Source: Deltaproteobacteria bacterium
Lineage (GTDB): Bacteria; Desulfobacterota; GWC2-55-46; DRQE01
DNA length: 7,097 nt
Assembly (NCBI GenBank): GCA_030631875.1
Contig: DAOVKH010000090.1
Location: forward strand, 1-7,097
Direction: 5' to 3'
The notes beneath the pieces are model-generated. The model saw nothing but the letters and a program-made list of their open reading frames with translations. It was not told the origin of the DNA and made no database searches. Below are positions 1 to 6,031 of the stretch, piece after piece. Position 1 is the stretch's first letter. Every line of letters begins with the position of its first letter. The position numbers and the translations under genes were made by a program.

Positions 1-269
1 AGTTATTCGAGAGCTTTACCGATCTGCTTGAGTCCGACGAGGAAACGGTACTCTACATAGTCTTCCTTAAGACCACACCGAGTGGCCTTGAGGGCTACAT
101 ACTGACGGACACGGAGTTTGACAAGGGCAGAGACGAACTCGAGACATTTGAAGATCGTGATGAGCTTCTCTACAAGATATCAGAGGAAAGGGCCGAGGAG
201 GTCTTTAAGGGCAGAGAGTTTAATTCAATGGACGAGTTCTTCGATATATTTACAAAGGCAAAGAAGTAG
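1..269 (+). CDS. C-terminal part of an unrecognised acidic protein (5' end outside window)
   Basis: An open frame enters from the left edge (first full codon at base 3) and ends at TAG 267-269, giving 88 residues. I do not recognise the family. The fragment is rich in Glu and Asp (for example residues LLESDEETV near its start and ISEERAEEV later), contains a hydrophobic stretch LYIVFLK, and ends in a basic FTKAKK. It has no cysteines, so it is unlikely to be another Fe-S subunit. No membrane span is visible. Codon use resembles the downstream genes. Only 16 bases separate it from the next start, and the likely ribosome binding site of that gene overlaps its stop codon, so it is probably the preceding gene of the same operon. 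Whether it works with the reductase is unknown. Confidence 0.7.
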   Translation, partial: LFESFTDLLESDEETVLYIVFLKTTPSGLEGYILTDTEFDKGRDELETFEDRDELLYKISEERAEEVFKGREFNSMDEFFDIFTKAKK

Positions 270-285
270 GGGATAATTTTTTTTA

Positions 286-1212
286 ATGGAAAAACAATTA
301 CAAGATAAAGCTCGTGAACTTCTTGAATCAGGCAAGGCCGACGTTATTATCGGTTACGGCTGGAATAGGGACAAGTCTCACACAACGCCTGTATTCATAA
401 AGAAGGCCGAGGATGTCGGTAAGCTCGTCTTCAATAAGCTATGCGTCAATAACCTCTCGGTATACCTGACACGCAAGTATCCGGACGTTTACGCCATGGG
501 CAAGCGCGCTATAGTTGCCAAGGGATGCGATATAAAGAATATCGTCGTCATGATGAGCGAAGGCCAGCTCAAGCGTGATGAGGTTCACATCATAGGCGTT
601 ACCTGCGACGGAGTTATATTTGATCAGGACGCTTGGGCAAAGGCCGAAGACGGCTCTGCTGATATGGGCGCAGAACTGAAGGACGCGGTTACGGCTACGA
701 AGTGCCATAACTGTGATGTCAGGAATCCGCATTTGACCGATACTCTTATAGGTGACAAGTCAAACTTTACGCCTCCCGATGAGCCGGTAGGTTTTGTATT
801 CGATAAGATTAAAGATATAGAAAAGATGGATTCGAGAGACAAGTGGCAGTTCTGGATGGGGCATTTTTCAAGGTGTATTAAGTGCTACGCCTGCAGACAA
901 GTCTGTTCGCTCTGTTACTGCGAGCGGTGCATAAGTGATAAGAATATGCCGCAGTGGATAGAGACCTCTGCGCACCTGCGTGGAAACCTCGCTTGGAACT
1001 TAATTCGCGCTCAGCATCTGACAGGGCGCTGTACCTTCTGCGGAGAGTGCGAGCGGGCATGTCCTGCTAACATTCCGCTAAATGTTATTAATCAAAAGAT
1101 GAGCCTCGTCATGGGTGAGGCATTTGACTATAAGTCGGGCTACGACCCCAAGGAACATCCCCCGATGATAGTCTTTAACCCTGATGAAGATAAAGACGAC
1201 TTTATAAAGTAG
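286..1212 (+). CDS. Fe-S protein with 4Fe-4S dicluster, F420-hydrogenase-beta/ferredoxin-like; probable electron-transfer subunit of the fumarate reductase complex
   Basis: 308 residues, cytoplasmic. Residues 70-115 (GKRAIVAKGCDIKNI ... EVHIIGVTCDGV) resemble the conserved core of the FrhB/F420-hydrogenase beta superfamily. A CHNC pair (C140, C143) follows. A dense cysteine cluster lies at C197, C200, C203, C207, C210, C212 and C215: the first four fit a [4Fe-4S] site and the other three are extra. A second classical site is C249, C252, C255, C259-Pro. The likely role is to carry electrons between the NAD(P)H-oxidising subunit and the fumarate reductase core; this is inferred from motifs and gene order. 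The start is ATG 286, with AGGGGA at 268-273, a somewhat long 12-nt spacing, overlapping the upstream stop. The next gene starts 16 bases after the stop. F420 dependence cannot be inferred. Family placement is fair, exact role uncertain. Confidence 0.85.
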   Translation: MEKQLQDKARELLESGKADVIIGYGWNRDKSHTTPVFIKKAEDVGKLVFNKLCVNNLSVYLTRKYPDVYAMGKRAIVAKGCDIKNIVVMMSEGQLKRDEVHIIGVTCDGVIFDQDAWAKAEDGSADMGAELKDAVTATKCHNCDVRNPHLTDTLIGDKSNFTPPDEPVGFVFDKIKDIEKMDSRDKWQFWMGHFSRCIKCYACRQVCSLCYCERCISDKNMPQWIETSAHLRGNLAWNLIRAQHLTGRCTFCGECERACPANIPLNVINQKMSLVMGEAFDYKSGYDPKEHPPMIVFNPDEDKDDFIK

Positions 1213-1228
1213 TTTAGGAATTATAATT

Positions 1229-2248
1229 ATGGCAAAGAAAATATTAAAGAGATCAGATTTGACGAAGCTCGTCGCCTCAGTGGGTAAGGCAGGCGGAGCC
1301 TTCGTAGCACCGAAGGCCGTTGCGAATGGCCTTGTGGAGTACGTCTTCATAAAGAAGGCCGACGAGATAGAGTTCGACTACATCGTCCCGGGTAAGTCCT
1401 TTAAAGAAGCGAACTTTCCGCAGACAGAGGTAGTTGCGAGGTTTAAGAATGACCCCGAAGGTGTAACGGTCGAAGGCGTAGAGTTAAATCCTCCGCGTGT
1501 TGTAATCTTCGGCGCTCGCCCGTGTGATGCTAAGAGCAGTGAATCGCTCAATAGTGTCTTTACGTGGGATTTTATAGACGAATTTTATACGAAGCGCGAA
1601 GATGCGATGGTAACGATTACAGTTGCCTGCACCACAGGCGACAATGCGTGCTTCTGTACGAGTGTCGGCATTAAGCCCGACGACACCGACGGCTCGGACT
1701 TACTCCTTCGTGAGACCGAGGGTGGAGACTTTACCGTAGAGGCCGTAACCGATAAAGGTAAGGCATTTATAAAGGAAGAAAAGGCCGTCTTCACTGAAGG
1801 CAAGGCAACGCCAAAAGAAAGGACTATATTCGAGCCGAGAAAGCTCGATGTTGATCTTGAAAAGATTGGCGAGTATCTTAAGGACACAGATCACTACGAA
1901 GGCGACCTCTGGGCAGATATGGCCAGAAAGTGCATTGGATGCGGCTCGTGTACATACGCCTGCCCGACCTGCCACTGCTTTGATATAACCGACGAAGGCG
2001 GCTTCAGCGAGACCGAGCGTCGCAAGAACTGGGATTCATGCCAATTCGACTTCTTTACGCTCCATGCCAGCGGCCATAACCCTCGCGACAGGCAATATAA
2101 GAGGTGGCGTAATCGCTTTATGTGTAAATTTAATATCTACCCGGGGAAGTTTAAGACCAAGGGCTGTGTGGGTTGCGGTAGGTGCGTTAGGGTATGCCCC
2201 GTTAGGCTCGATATAACCGAGGTTATGGAAGAGATATCCGGGGCTTGA
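1229..2248 (+). CDS. 4Fe-4S dicluster protein, sulfhydrogenase beta (HydB) / anaerobic sulfite reductase A (AsrA)-like
   Basis: 339 residues, soluble. Residues 92-103 (VIFGARPCDAKS) and 134-146 (CTTGDNACFCTSV) are landmarks of the HydB/AsrA family. C235, C238, C241 and C245 form the first [4Fe-4S] motif, followed by C248 and C250; C271 lies in WDSCQF, then ASGHNPRDRQYKRWRNR at 280-296. C313, C316, C319 and C323-Pro form the second motif. In sulfhydrogenases and anaerobic sulfite reductases this subunit pairs with an FAD/NAD(P) reductase and passes electrons to the catalytic subunit. That reductase is the next gene here, but no NiFe hydrogenase or siroheme subunit lies within the window, so the acceptor is most likely the fumarate reductase pair downstream. 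Start ATG 1229 has AGGA at 1216-1219, spacing 9. Family call firm, partner inferred. Confidence 0.9.
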   Translation: MAKKILKRSDLTKLVASVGKAGGAFVAPKAVANGLVEYVFIKKADEIEFDYIVPGKSFKEANFPQTEVVARFKNDPEGVTVEGVELNPPRVVIFGARPCDAKSSESLNSVFTWDFIDEFYTKREDAMVTITVACTTGDNACFCTSVGIKPDDTDGSDLLLRETEGGDFTVEAVTDKGKAFIKEEKAVFTEGKATPKERTIFEPRKLDVDLEKIGEYLKDTDHYEGDLWADMARKCIGCGSCTYACPTCHCFDITDEGGFSETERRKNWDSCQFDFFTLHASGHNPRDRQYKRWRNRFMCKFNIYPGKFKTKGCVGCGRCVRVCPVRLDITEVMEEISGA

Positions 2249-2290
2249 TCCCATTGGATAAGGGTTGAATATAAATTCGTAAAATGTTTT

Positions 2291-2297
2291 AAGGAGG
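2291..2297 (+). promoter_or_regulatory. Strong Shine-Dalgarno AAGGAGG with unusual spacing
   Basis: This near-perfect ribosome binding site lies 16 nt before GTG 2314 and 19 nt before ATG 2317, too far for normal use. At the usual distance (7 nt) the in-frame codon is ATC 2305. An in-frame stop, TAA 2290-2292, excludes any start further upstream. The site therefore bears on the true start of the reductase gene. Confidence 0.75.
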
Positions 2298-2313
2298 CTA
2301 CACCATCAGTACT

Positions 2314-3150
2314 GTGATGAAAAACCTATACTTGCCAGAGCTCGTAACGATAGAGGATATTACGAACGAAGCTCCGGATGTCGTGACCTTTCGTCTTGTA
2401 TTTAAGGATGAGGCCCTGAAGGAGAGCTTTGAATTCAAGACCGGACAATTCGGCCTCTACTCGGCACTCGGACTTGGCGAGTCTACGTTCTGCATAGCAT
2501 CGCCAGATACACGCAAGGGCTACATTGAGTGTACCTTCCGTAAATCGGGGCGTGTTACAGGCGCACTTGCGGCCATGAGTGTAGGCGATACCATGGGCTT
2601 TAGAGGCCCTTACGGCAATGCCTTCCCTATAGAAGATTGGAAGGGTAAGAACTTAGTATTCATAGCAGGCGGAATAGGCCTGCCTCCGGTAAGATCCGTT
2701 ATATGGAGTTGCCTGGATAAGCGTGAAGACTTTGGCGACATTACGATAGTTTACGGCTCACGTGCCGTAGCAGACCTTGTATATAAAGAAGAGCTTGCCC
2801 ACTGGGAAGAGCGCGATGACATAAACCTCGTTCAGACGGTAGACCCGGGTGGTGAGACCCCTGAGTGGAAGGGTAAGGTAGGCTTCGTGCCGACTATAGT
2901 AAAAGAGACTGCACCAAAGGCCGATAATACTATAGCCGTAATATGCGGACCGCCGATAATGATAAAGTTTACTCTGAGTGCGTTGGAGGAGTTGGGCTTT
3001 AGCGATGAGGCCGTTTACACGACACTCGAGAATAAGATGAAGTGCGGCGTTGGCAAGTGCGGACGCTGTAATGTAGGAGATATATACGTCTGCAAGGAAG
3101 GCCCTGTATATACGGCGGCCGAGGTAAAGCTGATGTATAATGATTTTTAA
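2314..3150 (+). CDS. FAD/NAD(P)-binding [2Fe-2S] oxidoreductase, HydG/AsrB/PyrK-like; probable NAD(P)H-oxidising subunit
   Basis: 278 residues from GTG 2314. It has the ferredoxin-NADP reductase-like fold seen in sulfhydrogenase gamma, AsrB and PyrK. An N-terminal FAD barrel (about 1-105) contains GQF at 44-46, the flavin strand STFCIAS at 57-63, and FRGPYGN at 96-102. A nucleotide-binding domain (about 110-235) contains FIAGGIGLPPVRS at 116-128, VYGSR at 147-150 and CGPPIM at 211-216. The C-terminal PyrK-type [2Fe-2S] site is C244-x4-C249-x2-C252-x7-C260. Such proteins move electrons between NAD(P)H and Fe-S partners, here presumably the preceding dicluster protein and then the fumarate reductase. 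NADH versus NADPH cannot be read reliably. The start is uncertain: GTG 2314, ATG 2317 or non-standard ATC 2305, the last best placed for AAGGAGG at 2291-2297. The next gene starts 45 nt after the stop. Confidence 0.92.
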   Translation: MMKNLYLPELVTIEDITNEAPDVVTFRLVFKDEALKESFEFKTGQFGLYSALGLGESTFCIASPDTRKGYIECTFRKSGRVTGALAAMSVGDTMGFRGPYGNAFPIEDWKGKNLVFIAGGIGLPPVRSVIWSCLDKREDFGDITIVYGSRAVADLVYKEELAHWEERDDINLVQTVDPGGETPEWKGKVGFVPTIVKETAPKADNTIAVICGPPIMIKFTLSALEELGFSDEAVYTTLENKMKCGVGKCGRCNVGDIYVCKEGPVYTAAEVKLMYNDF

Positions 3151-3195
3151 GTAGAAGTACTTTAATTGCCTATACTTTAAAAAAGGAGTTTTATT

Positions 3196-3303
3196 ATGGC
3201 AAAGACAACTGCCAAACCAAAGGTTACGCCAAAGGCCAAAGTAAGGGCCAAGGCCAATACTAAGGTTAAGGTCGCCAAGAAGACGGCCAAAAAACTTATT
3301 AAG
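3196..3303 (+). repeat. Low-complexity segment encoding a Lys/Ala-rich basic tail
   Basis: The first 36 codons of the Fe-S subunit gene are built from recurring AAG/AAA and GCC/GCA codons, with repeated CCAAAGG and GGCCAA-like words. They encode an irregular PKAK/KVK/AKK repeat reminiscent of histone H1-like tails. No exact tandem unit is present. Confidence 0.7.
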
Positions 3304-4065
3304 TCCGTAGCGTCGGGCGATACGACCATACCGCCAAAGGACGCTAAGATGATACCCATATATATAATGGGTAAAGAGTACGAAGTTCCCGAAACCCTGA
3401 CCGTAATGAAGGCCATCGAGTATTCAGGCTACCAGTATACGAGAGGTTGCGGATGCAGGGGCGGAATATGCGGCGCGTGCGCCACATTCTACCGTTTTGT
3501 AGGAGACTATAAGCTAAGAGCAGGCCTTGCGTGCCAGACGGTCGTTGCCGAGGGGATGATAATAGTTCAGGTTCCGTTCTTCCCGGCCAACAGGTCTGTA
3601 TACGATATTGCCGATATAGATGGCGAACCGCACGAGGAACTGCGTCGCTTATACCCCGAAGTATTCAAGTGCGTTGGTTGCGGAACGTGTACGAGGACGT
3701 GCCCGATGGATATCGATGTTATGGATTATATCGCCCTTATGAAGAGAGGCGATTTGAAGGGTGCGGCACATAAGAGCTTTGATTGCGTAATGTGCGGGTT
3801 ATGTACGTCGAGGTGTCCTGCGCAGATTAGCCAATTTACGGCCGCTATGTTCGTAAGAAGACTCTACGGTAAGCACATACTTCCAAAGGCCGAGCACCTT
3901 GAGGCGCGTTTTAAAGAGGTCTCTGAGGGTAAGTACAATAAGATACTTAAGAAACTTACGAAGACGAGCCAGAAGGACGTGCAGAAGCTCTACGTGGAGC
4001 GTGAGCGCGAGCCGGATATGGCCAAGCCCGGCGAGTGGATGCCAAAGGACAAGAGACAACTTTAG
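3196..4065 (+). CDS. frdB: Fumarate reductase / succinate dehydrogenase-type iron-sulfur subunit (TfrB N-terminal-like) with lysine-rich N-terminal tail
   Basis: 289 residues. Residues 1-36 form a Lys/Ala/Thr/Val-rich tail with 14 basic and no acidic residues. A plant-type ferredoxin domain (about 52-130) has C85, C87, C92, C95 and C113 for a [2Fe-2S] cluster. A helical dicluster domain follows with C159, C162, C165, C169-Pro and C197, C200, C203, C207-Pro. The second site has the full four-cysteine [4Fe-4S] spacing rather than the usual [3Fe-4S] pattern of SdhB/FrdB, so this resembles the N-terminal part of methanogen thiol:fumarate reductase TfrB, or HdrC/GlpC. The CCG domains of TfrB are absent. 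The likely job is wiring electrons to the flavoprotein encoded next. Start ATG 3196 has AAGGAG at 3183-3188, spacing 7. ATG 3349 (Met52) is a possible second start. Succinate dehydrogenase function in the opposite direction remains possible. Confidence 0.9.
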   Translation: MAKTTAKPKVTPKAKVRAKANTKVKVAKKTAKKLIKSVASGDTTIPPKDAKMIPIYIMGKEYEVPETLTVMKAIEYSGYQYTRGCGCRGGICGACATFYRFVGDYKLRAGLACQTVVAEGMIIVQVPFFPANRSVYDIADIDGEPHEELRRLYPEVFKCVGCGTCTRTCPMDIDVMDYIALMKRGDLKGAAHKSFDCVMCGLCTSRCPAQISQFTAAMFVRRLYGKHILPKAEHLEARFKEVSEGKYNKILKKLTKTSQKDVQKLYVEREREPDMAKPGEWMPKDKRQL

Positions 4066-4115
4066 AGGGATTGTAAAGGTAGAGTCTTAAAGCTTTATCT
4101 AAACGGAGGAGAGTT

Positions 4116-5762
4116 ATGAGCGGATATACAGATGAATTCAAAAAACTTATTAAGAAGGTAGAGGCCACTCGTGCCGAGCGCATAGAGATAGCCCGTAAGG
4201 GCGAGCACTTTCCGGCCCTTACCATGGACGAGCGAAAGAGATGGCTCGACGACTACCACCCCGACTATAAGCCCGACGGCAGAAGGAAGGTCTTGGTCGG
4301 CCCGAATAAGGGCGACATACTCCCCGAAGAGGTAGCCGCCGTACTCGAATCAAAGAGTAGGCTCGATATAAAGACAGTCAACTTAGATAACGCCGACTAT
4401 GAGACAGACGTACTCGTCATAGGCGGTGGTGGTGCCGGTACGGCCGCCGCACTTGCCGCCTCCAATGAAGGGCAAAAGGTCATACTCTCAACTAAGCTCA
4501 GGCACGGTGATTCCAATACCGTAATGGCCGAGGGCGGTATTCAATGCGCCGACCAAGAGGCCGACTCCCCGTACTTCCATTACTTAGATGTCATCGGCGG
4601 CGGACACTTCAGTAACAGCCCTGAATTGGTAGCGGCTATGACCAATGACGCACCCCTTATAATCCACTGGTTGGAAGAGATGGGCATGATGTTAGATAAG
4701 TTGCCGGACGGACGCATGAAGGTGCGCCACGGCGGCGGTACTTCGAGGAAAAGAATGCACTCGGCAGGCGATATGACAGGTGCCGAGATAATGCGTGTCG
4801 TACGTGATGAGTCCTTGAACCGTCAGGATTCCATAAAGGTACTTGAATTTTCCCCGGCCGTAGAGCTGTTGACAGACAAAGCAGGTACGGTCGTAGGTGC
4901 GGTTCTCTATAACCTGGAGACAAAAGAATACTACGTTGTAAAGGCAAAGTCCGTAATTATGGCAACGGGCGGTTTCGGTCGCCTTCACATACAGGGCTTC
5001 CCGACGACCAACCACTATGGCGCAACGGCAGACGGCATCGTCATGGCCTACCGTGCGGGCGTTAAGCTACAGGACTTGGACTCAACGCAGTACCATCCGA
5101 CAGGAGCGATATTCCCTGAGCAAAACGTCGGCTTGCTTATAACCGAAAAGGTTCGTGGACTCGGTGCGCAATTACTCAATATCGAAGGCGAGCAGTTCTG
5201 CTTTCCGCTCGAGCCACGTGATATTGAATCGAGCTGTATCATAAGAGAGTGTCTCGATAAGCAACTCGGCATACCGACCCCAACGGGAAGGTACGGCGTA
5301 TGGCTCGACTCTCCGATGATAGACATACTCCACGGCGAGGGTACGGTCAGGAAAGAACTCCCGGCCAAGTACATACAATTCAAGCGTTACGATATAGATA
5401 TCAGCAAGGTTCCAATGCTCGTCTACCCAACGCTCCACTACCAAAATGGTGGGCTTGCTATAGACGACTCTGCCTCTACAGGTGTTAAAGGGCTCTTTGC
5501 CGCAGGCGAGGTATCAGGTGGCGTGCATGGCAGGAACAGGCTCATGGGCAACTCGCTCTTGGATATACTCGTATTCGGTCGTCGCGCGGGCTTGAATGCC
5601 GCAAAGGCCGCCAAGAAGACAAAGAAGTTCGGCGTACCGACCCTTAATCATATAGATAAGGTTCATAAAGAGCTTAAGAAGGCAGGCGTAAAGAACCCAA
5701 TGACGGGGCCGACGCTGTTGCCTGATTATGCGCCGGAGCATGTGCAGTTGCGCCGCTGGTAA
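4116..5762 (+). CDS. frdA: Fumarate reductase / succinate dehydrogenase-type flavoprotein catalytic subunit (soluble, TfrA-like)
   Basis: 548 residues. Residues 1-95 are an N-terminal extension not found in SdhA. The FAD Rossmann motif VLVIGGGGAGTAAALAA is at 99-115. SNTVMAEGGIQ at 133-143 corresponds to the SdhA HTVAAQGG segment, but the FAD-linking His is Asn134, so the FAD should be non-covalent. Probable active-site elements are HPTG (His327), TEKVRG at 343-348, RDIESS at 368-373 with Arg368, HYQNGG at 441-446 with His441, and HGRNRLMGNSLLDILVFGRR at 471-490 with Arg474. Only about 55 residues follow, so most of the usual C-terminal helical/cap domain is missing. It should interconvert fumarate and succinate. 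No membrane-anchor gene is near, favouring a cytoplasmic fumarate reductase. Start ATG 4116 has GGAGG at 4105-4109, spacing 6. It follows the Fe-S subunit by 50 nt. Direction is inferred. Confidence 0.93.
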   Translation: MSGYTDEFKKLIKKVEATRAERIEIARKGEHFPALTMDERKRWLDDYHPDYKPDGRRKVLVGPNKGDILPEEVAAVLESKSRLDIKTVNLDNADYETDVLVIGGGGAGTAAALAASNEGQKVILSTKLRHGDSNTVMAEGGIQCADQEADSPYFHYLDVIGGGHFSNSPELVAAMTNDAPLIIHWLEEMGMMLDKLPDGRMKVRHGGGTSRKRMHSAGDMTGAEIMRVVRDESLNRQDSIKVLEFSPAVELLTDKAGTVVGAVLYNLETKEYYVVKAKSVIMATGGFGRLHIQGFPTTNHYGATADGIVMAYRAGVKLQDLDSTQYHPTGAIFPEQNVGLLITEKVRGLGAQLLNIEGEQFCFPLEPRDIESSCIIRECLDKQLGIPTPTGRYGVWLDSPMIDILHGEGTVRKELPAKYIQFKRYDIDISKVPMLVYPTLHYQNGGLAIDDSASTGVKGLFAAGEVSGGVHGRNRLMGNSLLDILVFGRRAGLNAAKAAKKTKKFGVPTLNHIDKVHKELKKAGVKNPMTGPTLLPDYAPEHVQLRRW

Positions 5763-5769
5763 GCGGTGT

Positions 5770-5888
5770 GGCTTCGAGAATTGCCCGCCTTCTTCGTTAC
5801 GCATCGGGGCTTAATCGCTCAACGTACCTAAAAGTACGCTTCGCTCTTATCCCCTTGCGTGCCTCGAATACGACCAATTCTCTTTGCC
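5770..5888. repeat. Long imperfect inverted repeat / hairpin
   Basis: The arm at 5776-5827 aligns with the reverse complement of 5834-5882. Outer ends match exactly over GAGAATTG/CAATTCTC (5776-5783 with 5875-5882), inner ends over CGTAC/GTACG (5823-5827 with 5834-5838), and the middle shares ACGCA, GGGG and TAA blocks. The loop is CTAAAA (5828-5833). A further GGC/GCC match extends it to 5770-5888. It begins 7 nt after the flavoprotein stop codon. It may be a repetitive mobile hairpin element or an mRNA 3'-end stabiliser. There is no U-run, so it is not a standard terminator. Confidence 0.7.
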
Positions 5889-5945
5889 TCAGGTGGTTTG
5901 GGCGGCAATGGAATAGTGCCTTGATTATGAACTTTTCTCTTTGCC
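5878..5945 (+). repeat. 11-bp direct repeat TTCTCTTTGCC (two copies)
   Basis: Exact copies lie at 5878-5888 and 5935-5945, 46 bases apart. The first copy forms the outer right end of the long inverted repeat. The pair may mark internal structure of a composite repeat element or be a chance match in a pyrimidine-rich stretch. Confidence 0.5.
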
Positions 5946-5966
5946 GCGACATGAAGGTTTTCATTA

Positions 5967-6021
5967 CTCCCTCTCCCCAAGGGGAGGTGCCAGAGGGCAC
6001 ACAGGTTGAGGTGATGGGGTC
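5967..6021. repeat. C-rich intergenic repeat with two adjacent hairpins
   Basis: TCTCCCC (5972-5978) pairs with GGGGAGG (5981-5987, one G-T pair). GTGCC (5987-5991) pairs with GGCAC (5996-6000) around an AGAG loop. A GAGGTGATGGGGTC tail follows. The CTCTCCCC/GGGGAG plus GGTGANGGGG layout matches a repeat type common between genes of many Gram-negative bacteria. The two stems share base 5987, so they compete slightly. Confidence 0.65.
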
Positions 6022-6031
6022 TTTCTTTTTT

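Noticed and set aside
1229..3150. Sulfhydrogenase or anaerobic sulfite reductase operon
   Set aside because: The HydB/AsrA and HydG/AsrB relatives are here, but no NiFe hydrogenase subunits and no siroheme AsrC-type subunit lie in the window; the fumarate reductase genes follow directly.
4088..4097. 10-bp palindrome TAAAGCTTTA before the flavoprotein gene
   Set aside because: It is short, AT-rich and without a loop, so no hairpin forms; it is likely to occur by chance and no operator is known to match.
3196..5762. Methanogen-type CoM/CoB thiol:fumarate reductase (TfrAB)
   Set aside because: The Fe-S subunit lacks the C-terminal CCG domains needed for thiol/heterodisulfide chemistry, and an NAD(P)H module is encoded next to it.
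439..5804. Many minus-strand and alternate-frame open frames of 60-111 codons inside the operon
   Set aside because: They overlap well-supported genes with clear family motifs and have no recognisable domains of their own.
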